DNA from: GAS188 sp963713805 | GTDB lineage: Bacteria > Pseudomonadota > Alphaproteobacteria > Rhizobiales > Beijerinckiaceae | Assembly: GCA_963713805.1 (NCBI GenBank) | Contig: CAVQNF010000030.1 | Location: 1 to 64,000 of the forward strand | Reading direction: 5' to 3' | DNA: 64,000 nucleotides | Shown: in pieces, positions 1-9,181 of the stretch | How positions within the stretch are numbered: the first letter of the stretch is position 1 | How the letters are laid out: each line of letters begins with the position of its first letter | Notes under the pieces: generated by a model | Told to the model about the DNA's origin: nothing | The model's database searches: none | What the model saw: the letters and a program-made list of their open reading frames with translations, nothing else | Position numbers and translations under genes: made by a program

Positions 1-1073
1 CAATTCGAACAGGGATGGCGAGAGATAGATCTGCCCATCCGTGATGGAAATCAGGTTGGTCGGAATGTAGGCGGAAATGTCCTGCGCTTCGGTTTCGATG
101 ATGGGCAGCGCGGTGATGGAGCCGCCGCCGAGTTCTTGCGCAAGTGCGTCGCACGTTCGAGCAGCCGCGCGTGAATGTAAAAGATGTCGCCGGGAAACGC
201 CTCGCGGCCGGGCGGGCGGCGCAGCAGCAAAGACAGCTCGCGATAGGCGCGCGCATGATGCGTCAGATCGTCGTACACAACCAGCACGTCACGGCCTTGC
301 CCCATGAAACGCTCGGCGATACTAGTCGCGGCGTAAGGCGCGATATAGGCGAGGCCCGGTGGGTCGTTGCCCTCGGTCACGACGACGACGGTGTAATCCA
401 TCGCGCCCTTTTCCCCCAGGGTTGCCACCGCCTTCGCGACAGCGGACGCGCGTTGACCGATGGCGCAATAAACGCACAGCACATTTTGGTCGCGCTGGTT
501 GAGGATGGTGTCGATGGCAATGGCGGTCTTGCCGGTTTGGCGGTCGCCGAGAATCAGCTCGCGTTGCCCGCGCCCGACCGGAATCAGCGCATCGATCACT
601 TTGAGCCCGGTCTGAAGCGGCACGGTGACGGCCGCGCGATCCATGATGTGCGGCGCCGTGCGTTCGATGGGCAGGCGATCGCTGGCGGCCACCGGCCCGT
701 TGCCGTCGAGCGGCCGGCCAAGCGGGTCGATGACGCGGCCCAGCAATCCCTCGCCCACGGCCACATCCATCACCCGGCCCGTGCGCTCGACTTCGTCGCC
801 CGCGTTCAGATGCCAGTAGTCGCCCAGCAGTACGACGCCGATCTCGTCCTCATCCACGTTGAACGCCATGCCGAGCACATCGCCGGGAAACTTTACCAGC
901 TCCTCAAAGCCCACAGTGGGAAGCCCGGAAACCTTGGCGATGCCGGTGGCGATGCTGGCGATCGTGCCTACCTCCCGCGGCGCCAGCTGCGGCGTGCATG
1001 CTTCCCGCACCTGGCCTATTTCAGCAAACGCGCCATCGAAGACACTCTGCAAGCTTTCGGGTTTAGTGATCAT
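1..1073 (-). CDS. atpA: N-type F1 ATPase alpha subunit, 3' end outside window, one frameshift
   Basis: Alpha subunit of the cytoplasmic alpha3beta3 head of a rotary F1Fo ATPase. From the ATG at 1073 the Walker A loop GDRQTGKT is at residues 176-183 and a conserved VVYDDLTHHARAYRE block follows near residue 276. After LLERATHLR the frame breaks near 136-140. The expected QELGGGSITALPIIETEAQ continuation is present in another frame and runs unbroken to base 1, so one base (probably a C) is missing. The gene runs off the left edge and atpG (gamma) should follow. Its start overlaps the atpF stop in ATGA. Gene order and subunit set mark it as the second, N-type ATPase rather than the housekeeping enzyme (family knowledge). 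The shift is probably a sequencing error. Confidence 0.93.
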
Positions 1074-1987
1074 CGGCGCTTCGTTTCGGGCTTGGGTTCC
1101 TCAGGTTTGAGCTCGCTTTTGGCCACAGTCTTCCGTGCGACTTTAGGTTTGGGCTTTGCCTCTGTCCTTGCTTCAGGCTTCGATTCGGCTTTCGTTTTAG
1201 GCGCGGCCTCGGCTTTGGCGTCAGATTTGTCCTTCCTATTTAGAAGCTCGCTGACGCCCCGTTCCAGCGACGCTAGGTAATCCGCAATGCTCCAAGCTAG
1301 TTTTTGTCCATTCGCGGTGAGTTCAATTCCGCTGACCAGGTCCGGCGCGGTCTCGAACCGGGTGCGGATTTCAGCCGAGAAGGTCTCGTTAAGCGCATTT
1401 TGTATCGTCGCGCGCTGCGTCGCAGGCAGGTCAAACGCGCTGCGCACGAGTGCGGGCTCAGCTGCTGTCGTGAGGGCCTCCCCAAGAGCGTTCTTCGCCT
1501 TGTCATCCATGGAGCGCAAGCGCCGTGTGAACACCTCGCCCATGCGTTCTTCCAGACTTGTCGTGGCAAGATCCGTGAGCGCTTTTCGCGCAATGGCGAA
1601 TACTTCCTGTTGGGTCCGGCGACGGATAGCTTGATTTAGGTTGTCGGCTTCGCTTCGCAGCGTCTCCTGCAGTTTGGCGCTCAGGCCATCTGCCGCCTTT
1701 CGCGCATCGCCGAGGAGCCGCTGACGTTCGGCTTTTGCCTCGTCCGTCGCCTTGCTCAAGAGTGCGGCGCGCTGCCGATCGAACTCCTCGTTCTTGTGCT
1801 GGAACTCATCGCGCTCCTTTTGCGCTTTGGCCTCTTTCGCGTCAGCGTCCGCGAGTTCCGCAGCGATCCGCTTCTCCCGCGCGTCGATGGCGTTGAGGAT
1901 CGGCTTGTAGAGAAAGCGCTTCAGCAACCACACCAGGATGATGAAGTTGAGCGCCTGCGCACCGACAGTGAACCAATCGATGAGCAT
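1070..1987 (-). CDS. atpF: N-type ATPase b subunit with delta-like segment and Lys/Pro/Glu-rich tail
   Basis: Peripheral-stalk b subunit, 305 residues against about 156 for a standard b. Residues 1-30 form the membrane anchor, followed by a long charged coiled coil (about 35-160). Residues about 200-245 carry DLVSGIELTANGQKLAWSI, which resembles the C-terminal motif of the delta subunit. N-ATPase operons have no atpH, so this part may do delta's job (inference). Residues about 253-305 are a low-complexity tail of Lys, Pro, Ala and Glu. It starts 3 bases after the atpE stop and overlaps atpA in ATGA, so translation is probably coupled. The reading frame is intact. Confidence 0.93.
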   Translation of the reverse strand: MLIDWFTVGAQALNFIILVWLLKRFLYKPILNAIDAREKRIAAELADADAKEAKAQKERDEFQHKNEEFDRQRAALLSKATDEAKAERQRLLGDARKAADGLSAKLQETLRSEADNLNQAIRRRTQQEVFAIARKALTDLATTSLEERMGEVFTRRLRSMDDKAKNALGEALTTAAEPALVRSAFDLPATQRATIQNALNETFSAEIRTRFETAPDLVSGIELTANGQKLAWSIADYLASLERGVSELLNRKDKSDAKAEAAPKTKAESKPEARTEAKPKPKVARKTVAKSELKPEEPKPETKRR

Positions 1988-1990
1988 GAA

Positions 1991-2272
1991 CTATTTTCCA
2001 GAAGTCTGGGCGATGACGTGATTCCAGAACGGGTTCGCGAAAATGAGAATCATCGAGACGACGAAGCAGTAGATCGCGATGGACTCGATCATCGCCAGGC
2101 CGACAAACAAGGTGCGTGTGATCGTCGTTGCGGCATCGGGCTGCTGCGCCAGCGAGCTCAAGGCCGTGGCGACCGCCCGTCCTTCGCCGAGCGCAGGTCC
2201 GACACTCCCCAGGGCAATCGTCAGGCCGGCAGCGACGATTGAAGCAATGGCAATGAGCGTCACGCTATCCAT
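1991..2272 (-). CDS. atpE: N-type ATPase c subunit with Na+-type ligand set
   Basis: Proteolipid that forms the Fo rotor ring: 93 residues, two membrane helices joined by a short loop (RAVATAL...QQPDAA). Helix 1 contains GPALGEG with Glu30. Helix 2 contains AMIESIAIY with Glu63, Ser64 and Tyr68. Shifted by two, these match Gln32, Glu65, Ser66 and Tyr70 of the Ilyobacter tartaricus Na+ site. The extra Glu in helix 1 is the feature described for N-ATPases, so Na+ coupling is likely though not proven. The frame is intact and lies between atpB and atpF on the same strand. Confidence 0.95.
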   Translation of the reverse strand: MDSVTLIAIASIVAAGLTIALGSVGPALGEGRAVATALSSLAQQPDAATTITRTLFVGLAMIESIAIYCFVVSMILIFANPFWNHVIAQTSGK

Positions 2273-2296
2273 GATGACTCCTCTTGTTGTCGTTGT

Positions 2297-2992
2297 TTAT
2301 GCTGTGACGTCCTGCATCGGTTTGGACTTGCGGTCCCGCGTAGCGGCGGCGATGTAAACCGCGGCGAGGATGCTGAAGATGTAGGCCTGCACCATGCCGG
2401 TAAGCAGACCGAGTACACTCATGACGATCGGGAAGATGAAGGGCGTGATGGTCAGCAAAATGGCGAGGATCATCGTCCCGCTCATCATGTTGCCAAACAG
2501 GCGGACCGCCAGGGCCAGCGTGCGCGACAATTCGCTGATGATGTTGAACGGCAGCATGATGACCGTCGGTTCGACGTAGGATTTGAGGTAGCCGCGCAGC
2601 CCCTGTTCCTCGATGCCGAAAAACGGCACTGCTACCCATACGCACAGCGCCAGCGCCGCGGTGGTCGAGAGCGACCCTGTCGGTGGCTGATAGCCCGGAA
2701 TGACGGTGCAGAGGCTGGCCAGCGCGACGAACAGAAAGAGCGTACCCAGAAAGCCGATATACTTCTCCGGGTGCCGAAGGCCGACATCTTCGATTTGCTT
2801 CTCGATGCCGGTGACGACGATTTCCAGGAGGTTCTGCCAACGGGATCGGTCCAGATCCATCGAAAGCCTGCGCGTAATGAGCTTCGAACCGACGACCAGC
2901 ACGAGCATCAGTGCCCACGTGAATACAATCGTGCCGTTGAGTTTGATAAAACCCTGCTGCCAAAAGATCATCTCATCGGGACTAAGGCGCAT
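2297..2992 (-). CDS. atpB: N-type ATPase a subunit
   Basis: Stator subunit that forms the ion half-channels next to the c ring; 231 residues, about five membrane helices. The essential stator arginine is visible in the penultimate helix as LALAVRLFGNMMSG. The C-terminal helix LLTGMVQAYIFSILAAVYI carries the usual conserved Gln. The ATG at 2992 overlaps the end of atpR by 11 bases. The frame is intact. A 24-base gap separates it from atpE. Confidence 0.94.
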   Translation of the reverse strand: MRLSPDEMIFWQQGFIKLNGTIVFTWALMLVLVVGSKLITRRLSMDLDRSRWQNLLEIVVTGIEKQIEDVGLRHPEKYIGFLGTLFLFVALASLCTVIPGYQPPTGSLSTTAALALCVWVAVPFFGIEEQGLRGYLKSYVEPTVIMLPFNIISELSRTLALAVRLFGNMMSGTMILAILLTITPFIFPIVMSVLGLLTGMVQAYIFSILAAVYIAAATRDRKSKPMQDVTA

Positions 2993-3296
2993 AACCGGGC
3001 TCCGGTGCCCGCGAGTTATGGTTTTGAACCGGCGGGCGTGTCAGCCACTTCACGACGAGGCGTGCCAGGAAAAAGCCAAGCAGACACAGCAGCCATCGCT
3101 CCCAATTCTCGCGTCCGACAAAATAAAATCCCACCAGGGTGACGCTCATCCGCAACATCATGCTGCCAAAGAACCAAAGCGCCGGCCGCGGCCACGAAAC
3201 GCCCCTGATAACCGTCCACCAAAGGCCGCCGAAGAAAAGCGCGCCGAGCAATAGGCCCGCCGCCAATGCCGGTGCCAGAGATAAGAGCTCACTCAT
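2982..3296 (-). CDS. atpR: N-ATPase accessory membrane protein AtpR
   Basis: A 104-residue protein with three predicted membrane helices (about residues 8-30, 37-60 and 67-86). Helix 2 contains a buried Arg in SMMLRMSVTLVGFYF. AtpR exists only in N-type ATPase operons, and its membrane Arg has been suggested to interact with the second acidic residue of the c ring (family knowledge). The ATG at 3294-3296 overlaps the atpQ stop in ATGA and its end overlaps atpB. A longer in-frame extension upstream has no coding character and was dropped. Confidence 0.88.
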   Translation of the reverse strand: MSELLSLAPALAAGLLLGALFFGGLWWTVIRGVSWPRPALWFFGSMMLRMSVTLVGFYFVGRENWERWLLCLLGFFLARLVVKWLTRPPVQNHNSRAPEPGYAP

Positions 3297-3628
3297 TTTC
3301 CATTCTCCCGTTCGTTCCGCATCTCCTTGTCTTCCTTGGCTACCCAATGCCACGCGTTGAAACAGCCGATCGTGAGCCCAGCCACCAACAACGCCAGCGT
3401 CCAGGCGTGCCTGCCCGGATAATGTTGGTCCAACCAGATACCGAGCGCCGCGCCGAGCAGTGTTGGAATCGCCACCGACCAGCCGATCAGTCCCATCATC
3501 CCCAAACCGAACCACACGCCTTGCGCGGAGTTGCGCCGCGCCCTGAGCTTGCGCGCCGCCTTCGCGCCAACCTCCTGGCTCAGCGACGGCTTCGGCTGCG
3601 ACAGCCCGCTTTGGGGTTCGTCAGACAT
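3293..3628 (-). CDS. atpQ: N-ATPase accessory membrane protein AtpQ (AtpI-like)
   Basis: A 111-residue AtpI-like protein. It has a basic N-terminus (KAARKLRARR) and two membrane helices, about residues 37-63 (WFGLGMMGLIGWSVAIP) and 75-95 (TLALLVAGLTIGCFNAW). AtpQ and AtpR together mark N-type operons. AtpI-family proteins are thought to help assemble the c ring, so the same role is likely here. The chosen ATG at 3626-3628 overlaps the atpC end by 8 bases; an upstream in-frame Met would lie deep inside atpC. Confidence 0.86.
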   Translation of the reverse strand: MSDEPQSGLSQPKPSLSQEVGAKAARKLRARRNSAQGVWFGLGMMGLIGWSVAIPTLLGAALGIWLDQHYPGRHAWTLALLVAGLTIGCFNAWHWVAKEDKEMRNERENGK

Positions 3629-4010
3629 TGTGAAAGCTTGCCATGCGGCGGATGAGTTCACCTTCCATTTTCGCCAACGCCGAGCGAACAATTTGCTCGT
3701 GCTCGTCCAGGGTCAGAAACTCCCGCTCCACTGCCTCGCGCAATTGGCCGAGGTCCGTTCCGCCCAGCGCCCGGCGCACGGATACGAGCACGTCCAGGCC
3801 GGTCTTCACGAGCACCCCTTCATCCACGGCCACAAAAACTTCGCCGTCAATTTCTGTTTCATAGGTCAGAATTCCGGGCGCCAACGCTGCGACGCAGTCC
3901 AATCGGTGCGGCAGGAGTCCGAACGAACCCTCTCGCGTCTCCGCGACGATGCGCGATACGCCGGCTTTCTCAGCGAAGATTTGGGACGGCAGGAGGACCT
4001 TAAGATTCAT
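3621..4010 (-). CDS. atpC: N-type ATPase epsilon subunit
   Basis: Central-stalk epsilon subunit, 129 residues, the usual length. An N-terminal beta-sandwich (MNLKVLLPSQIF, GSFGLLPHRLDCV, DEGVLVKTG) is followed by a two-helix C-terminal hairpin that can regulate the ATPase. The ATG at 4008-4010 sits inside the last 11 bases of atpD. In N-type operons atpD and atpC come first, as here. No frameshift is seen. Confidence 0.92.
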   Translation of the reverse strand: MNLKVLLPSQIFAEKAGVSRIVAETREGSFGLLPHRLDCVAALAPGILTYETEIDGEVFVAVDEGVLVKTGLDVLVSVRRALGGTDLGQLREAVEREFLTLDEHEQIVRSALAKMEGELIRRMASFHNV

Positions 4011-5550
4011 TGGTGCCGCCGATATGGTCGAGCTTCGGCAAAGGCTTCGCACCGGCATTCGGCCGCGGCTCCGATGTGGCTTTGGGTCGCAACTCAGCGG
4101 CAGGCTTCGAGTCGGGCTCAGCTGCGGTGTTTGACCTCGGTTTGGCGGGCATAGTGGACGGATCGGGTTTCGCTGTTCCCTTCGCTTCGCCAATCGCCCC
4201 GATCATGTAGAGGGCACTTTCCGGGTAGTCTTTAAACTCATCGCTGCAGAATGCGCTCGCAGCCATCCAGCGCGTCCTCGAGGCTGACGAGCTTGCCTTT
4301 GAGGCCGGTAAACTGCTCGGTCGTGAAAAAGGGCTGGGTGAGAAAACGCTCCAACCGGCGGGCGCGGACGACCACGTTGCGGTCCTCCGGTGAAAGCTGC
4401 TCCAGGCCGAGCATCGCGATAATGTCCTTGAGTTCGGCATATTGCGCGAGCGTGCGCCGGATTTCCTGCGCCAGCGCGTAATGCCGTTCGCCGACGATGA
4501 TCGGCGTGGCCATCTTGGAGCTTGATTGCAGCGGGTCGATGGCCGGGAAGAGCCCTTCGCTTGCCCGCTTGCGTGAGAGCACGATCGAGGCGGAGAGATG
4601 CGAGAACGTATGCACCGCCGCTGGATCGGTGAAATCGTCCGCCGGCACATACACCGCCTGGATGGAGGTGATGGCACCGGTATCGGTGTTAGCAATGCGC
4701 TCTTCCAAACCCGACAGCTCCGTGCCCATGCGTGGGCTGATAGCCCAGCCGCGACGGCATCTGACCCATCAAGCCGGATACCTCCATGCCGGCTTGGATG
4801 AAGCGAAAAATGTTGTCGACGAGCAGCAGTACATCGTGGTGCTCGTCGTCGCGGAAATACTCGGCCATCGTCAGAGCCGCATGCCCCACACGAAAGCGGG
4901 CGCCCGGCGGCTCGTTCATCTGACCGAACACCATGACCATGTTCGGCGAGTACGCCGGCTTCCTTCATCGCATCGTAAAGCTCTTCGCCTTCACGACAGC
5001 GTTCGCCAATGCCGCAAAAAATGCTTACGCCCTCATGGTGACCGATCATGTTGTGGATCATTTCGGTCAGCAGCACCGTCTTGCCGACGCCAGCCCCGCC
5101 GAATAGCCCCGCCTTGCCGCCGCGCTCCAGCGGCACCAGGACATCGATGACTTTGATCCCAGTCTCAAAGACTTCCGACTTGGTGGAACGCCGCGCTAGC
5201 GATGGCGGAGCCTGATGCACCGAACGCCATTGGACATGGGACAATGCTGCTTCGCGGTCTATGGGGTTGCCGAACACGTCGAACATCCGCGAGAGAACCG
5301 CTTTGCCCACCGGCGCAATCAACGGTCCGCCTGTGTTCTCTACCACCATGCCGCGCGCGAGACCTTGCGTGGGCGTCAGCGCGATCCCGCGCACGTGACG
5401 CGCATCGAGCTGCGACAGCACTTCGATGACGATCTCCTTTTTCGCTCCGGTACGCAGGACCGAATAAATGGGCGGCAGATGCTGATCGAACCGGATATCC
5501 ACGACGCTGCCGCGCACCGAGGCAACCGCACCGAGGAATGGGACCTTCAC
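4000..5550 (-). CDS. atpD: N-type F1 ATPase beta subunit, split by three frameshifts, with Pro/Ala/Lys tail
   Basis: Catalytic beta subunit. Walker A is clear as GGAGVGKTVLL, followed by GIGERCREG. The frame changes near 4945, where NMVMVFGQMNEPPGARF resumes, again near 4735 before GTELSGLEERI, and again near 4240 after DGCERILQR, where DEFKDYPESALYMIG resumes. All conserved blocks are present in order, so the protein is complete apart from indels. After the normal beta end there is an unusual tail of about 60 residues rich in Pro, Ala, Lys and Glu, like the atpF tail. The start is taken as GTG at 5548-5550 (VKVPFLGAVASVRG). The Shine-Dalgarno is weak, so the start is uncertain. Confidence 0.88.
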   Translation of the reverse strand: MKVPFLGAVASVRGSVVDIRFDQHLPPIYSVLRTGAKKEIVIEVLSQLDARHVRGIALTPTQGLARGMVVENTGGPLIAPVGKAVLSRMFDVFGNPIDREAALSHVQWRSVHQAPPSLARRSTKSEVFETGIKVIDVLVPLERGGKAGLFGGAGVGKTVLLTEMIHNMIGHHEGVSIFCGIGERCREGEELYDAMKEAGVLAEHGHGVRSDERAAGRPLSCGACGSDDGRVFPRRRAPRCTAARRQHFSLHPSRHGGIRLDGSDAVAAGLSAHAWARSCRVWKSALLTPIPVPSPPSRRCMCRRTISPIQRRCIRSRISPPRSCSHASGQAKGSSRPSTRCNQAPRWPRRSSSANGITRWRRKSGARSRNMPNSRTLSRCSAWSSFHRRTATWSSAPAGWSVFSPSPFSRPSSLPASKASSSASRTRWMAASAFCSDEFKDYPESALYMIGAIGEAKGTAKPDPSTMPAKPRSNTAAEPDSKPAAELRPKATSEPRPNAGAKPLPKLDHIGGTNES

Positions 5551-5609
5551 AGCTTCTGGTCCGAGCAAATTCAGCCCTTTCGCGACGCGAGGATCAGGTC
5601 GTGGAGAAT

Positions 5610-6648
5610 CTAGGCGGCTATGATAACCTTCAGCGCATGTGTCTGCGCAGCGTGTTCGAACGTATCGTAGGCGTCGAGTATCTGGTCCAAAGTGAACCGA
5701 TGCGTGATCAGTCGGGCAGGGTCGATCTTCTTCGATTGCAAGGTTTTCAAAAGCATAGGGGTCGTAACGGTGTCGACCAGCCGGGTCGTGATCGCGATAT
5801 TCTGCGACCACAGCAACTCCAGATGCAAGTCGACCTTGACGCCGTGCACGCCAATGTTAGCAATAATGCCGCCCGGACCCACCAGCTCCTGGCAGAGCAG
5901 GAAGGTGGCAGGCACGCCGACGGCCTCTATCGCGGTATCGACGCCGCGGCCGCCAGTCAGGGTCTTGACCGTCTTGGACGCCGTTCCGTCCGCGCTATTG
6001 ATCGTCTGGGTCGCGCCGAATTGCCGGGCGAGCCCCAGTCGGTTGTCGTCCAGATCGATCATGATGATCTCGGCCGGCGAATAGAACTGCGCGGTCAGCA
6101 ATGCGGCGAGGCCGATCGGCCCAGCCCCGACGATGGCCACCGTCGAACCCGGCTCCACCTTGCCGTTGAGCACGCCGCATTCAAAGCCGGTGGGGAGGAC
6201 GTCGCTCAGCATCACCAGGGCCTCTTCGTCAGCCCCTTCGGGAATAGGATAGAGACTGGTGTCGGCATGCGGCGTACGCACATATTCCGCCTGGGTTCCG
6301 TCGATCTCGTTACCCAGAAATCCAACCGCCCATCGTGCAGTGGGAATACATGCCGCGCCGGCAGTACTCGCACTTGCCGCAGGATGGAATGCAGGAGATC
6401 AGCACCCTATCGCCGGGGCGAAAGGCGGTGACGCCGACACCCACGCAATCGACGATGCCGACGCCTTCGTGGCCGAGGATGCGGCCCGGAACACAGGTCG
6501 CAACATCGCCCTTCAGGATGTGTAGGTCGGTCCCGCAGATGGTCGTTTTCACCATCTTCGCGATCGCGTCCCCGGGCGCCTTGATCTCTGGCTTGGGACG
6601 ATCTTCGATCGCCTTCAGGCCAGGCCCACGATAAACAAGCGCCTTCAT
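5610..6648 (-). CDS. zinc-dependent medium-chain alcohol dehydrogenase, one frameshift
   Basis: NAD(P)-dependent MDR alcohol dehydrogenase of about 346 residues. Catalytic-zinc residues are in TICGTDLHILKGD and GHEGVGIV. Four structural-zinc cysteines lie in CIPSCGKCEYCRRGMYSHC. The Rossmann loop is GAGPIGLAALL. The frame breaks near 6322, where one extra T in ATTTCTG turns the expected GGWILGNEIDGTQ into a stop, a typical homopolymer indel. The ATG at 6646-6648 follows AAGGAGA at good spacing. It lies between phosphoketolase and atpD on the same strand, so reduction of acetaldehyde or a similar aldehyde from the phosphoketolase branch is plausible. Confidence 0.88.
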
Positions 6649-6798
6649 CACATTCTCCTTGGACGCGTTGCGGGCTTGGATCGTCGCCGACTTGGCCATT
6701 CGGTGGTTGGCCACGTCTCTGCGGAAACTCAGCAGGAGCGGGCCCTTCGTGCCTTGATGTGAATCAACCGCGCAGAGGAAAGGCAACTCCGCGCGCCT

Positions 6799-9178
6799 TC
6801 ACGTTGGATTGGCCCATTTCCAGTTCCGGATCTCCGGCATGTCTTGGCCGTGCTTGGCGATATACTGCTTGTGCTCGATGAGCTTGTCGCTGAGCTGCTG
6901 CTTCAGGTAGATGCCCTTGCTGCCGGTCTGCGGCAGGCGGTCGATGACGTCCATCACGAGGTGGAAGCGATCCAGATCGTTCAGCACGGTCATGTCGAAG
7001 GGCGTGGTGATCGTGCCCTCTTCCTTGTAGCCGCGGACGTGGAGGTTGTCGTGGTTGGTGCGGCGGTAGGTCAGCCGATGGATCAGCCACGGGTAGCCGT
7101 GAAAGGCGAAGATGATCGGCTTGTCCTTGGTGAAGAGCGAGTCGAAATCGGTGTCGCTCAGCCCGTGCGGATGCTCGGTATTGCGGCTGCAGCTTCATCA
7201 GATCGACGACGTTGACCACGCGGATCTTCAGGTCGGGCAGATGCTCGCGCAGGATGGAGACGGCGGCGAGCGTCTCCAGCGTCGGCACATCGCCGCAGCA
7301 GGCCATGACCACATCGGGCTCAGCGTCCTGATCGTTGCTGGCCCACTGCCAGATGCCGATGCCTTCGGTGCAATGCTTGACGGCGGCGTCCATCGTCAGC
7401 CACTGCGGCGCCGGGTGCTTGCCCGCGATCACGACGTTGACGTAATGGCGGCTGCGCAGGCAGTGATCCATCACCGACAGCAGGCAGTTGGCGTCCGGCG
7501 GAAGATAGACGCGCACGATCTCGGCCTTCTTGTTGACGACGTGGTCGATGAAGCCGGGATCCTGGTGCGTGAAGCCGTTGTGATCCTGGCGCCAGACATG
7601 CGAGGTCAGCAGGTAGTTCAGCGAGGCGATCTTGCGCCGCCAGGGCAGGTGCGCGGTGACCTTCAGCCACTTGGCGTGCTGGTTGAACATCGAATCGACG
7701 ATGTGGATGAACGCCTCGTAGCAATTGAACAGTCCGTGCCGCCCGGTGAGCAGGTAGCCTTCGAGCCAGCCCTCGCATTGGTGCTCGCTGAGCATTTCCA
7801 TCACGCGCCCGGTGGGCGCGAGAAACTCGTCGTTCTGGCACGGTCGCGGCGTCCCATTGGCGTTTGGTCACTTCGAACACGGCTTCCAGGCCGTTGGAGA
7901 GCGTCTCGTCCGGGCCGAAGACGCGGAAATTCCGCTGCGTCGCTGTTCAGCTTCATCACGTCGCGCAGGAAACGCCCGAGCACGTGCGTGTCGCCGATGC
8001 CGGGCGCTCCGGGCGACGGCACGTCGACCGCGTAGTCGCGGAAATCGGGCATCCGCAGATCGCGGAGCAGCATGCCGCCGTTGGCGTGGGGATTCGCGCC
8101 CATGCGCCGCTCGCCCTTGGGCGCCAGCTCGGCCAGTTCCGGCTTCAGGCGGCCCCGTTCGTCGAAGAGCTCCTCCGGCCGATAGCTCCTCAGCCAGTCT
8201 TCCAGCAGCTTGAGGTGCTCGGGATGGGTGGCCGGGTCCGACAGCGGCACCTGATGCGAGCGGAAGGTGCCTTCGATCTGCAGGCCGTCGACCATCTTCG
8301 GACCCGTCCAGCCCTTGGGCGAATCGAGCACGATCATCGGCCAGCGCGGACGCGCGAGCATTGCCGTGGACGCGGGCGTCCTCCTGAATCTTCTTGATCT
8401 GCCTCGACGACCGTGTCGAGCGTCGCGGCCATCGCCTCATGCATCGGCGCCGGCTCGTGGCCCTCGACGAAGTAGGGCGTCCAGCCGTAGCCGCGCAGCA
8501 ACTGTTCCAGTTCCTCGCGGGAGATGCGCGCGAGAATGGTCGGGATTGGCGATCTTGTAGCCGTTGAGATGCAGGATCGGCAGCACCGCGCCGTCGGTCG
8601 CCGGATTGAGGAACTTGTTGGAATGCCAGGCGGTGGCGAGCGGACCCGTCTCCGCTTCGCCGTCGCCGACCACGCAGGCGACGATCAGATCGGGATTGTC
8701 GAACACCGCGCCGAAGGCAGTGGCTCAGCGAGTAGCCCAGTTCGCCGCCTTCGTGGATCGAACCCGGGCACTCCGGCGACGCGTGGCTGGGAATTCCTCC
8801 GGGAAACGAAAACTGCATGAAGAGCCTGCTTGAAGTCCGGCCTCGTCCTGGCTGATGTTGGGATAGATCTCGCTGTAGGTGCCTTCGAGATAGGTGTTGC
8901 CGACCACGGCCGGACCGCCGTGCCCGGGGCCGGAGATGTAGATCATGTCGAGGTCGTATTTTTTGATGACCCGGTTCAGGTGCACGTAGATGAAATTCTG
9001 CCCGGGCGTCGTGCCCCAGTGTCCCAGCAGCATGTGCTTGATGTCCGCGAGCGTCAGCGGCCGCGTCAGCAGCGGGTTGTCGTAAAGATAAATCTGGCCG
9101 ACCGACAGGTAGTTGGCGGCGCGCCAGTAGGCATCTAATCTTCCGAAGCAGTTCCGGCGTGAGCGTGCTGGTTTTCAT
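6799..9178 (-). CDS. xfp: xylulose-5-phosphate/fructose-6-phosphate phosphoketolase, about nine frameshifts
   Basis: Thiamine-diphosphate enzyme that splits xylulose-5-P or fructose-6-P with phosphate to acetyl phosphate plus an aldose phosphate. Seen in order: N-terminal MKTSTLTPELL, GHWGTTPGQNFIYVHLNR, ISGPGHGGPAV, HEGGELGYSLSHA, the ThDP motif GDGEAETGPLATAWHS, SHVWRQDHNGFTHQDPG and the C-terminal NWKWANPT. Expected length is about 790 residues. The frame changes near 9140, 8835, 8715, 8545, 8403, 8355, 7936, 7840 and 7190, each by a single base. All conserved blocks survive, so errors are more likely than decay, but this is the most damaged gene here. It starts 3 bases after the ackA stop, in a classic ackA-xfp operon. 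Confidence 0.9.
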
Positions 9179-9181
9179 GGT

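Noticed and set aside
144..1280. 378-codon plus-strand open frame
   Set aside because: Antisense to atpA and atpF, which have full family motifs; high GC leaves long shadow frames open.
4000..5811. 603-codon single frame as one intact protein
   Set aside because: Its middle third is out-of-frame Arg/Ser/Pro-rich sequence; the true beta subunit moves between frames. The 87 codons before 5550 overlap the end of the dehydrogenase gene.
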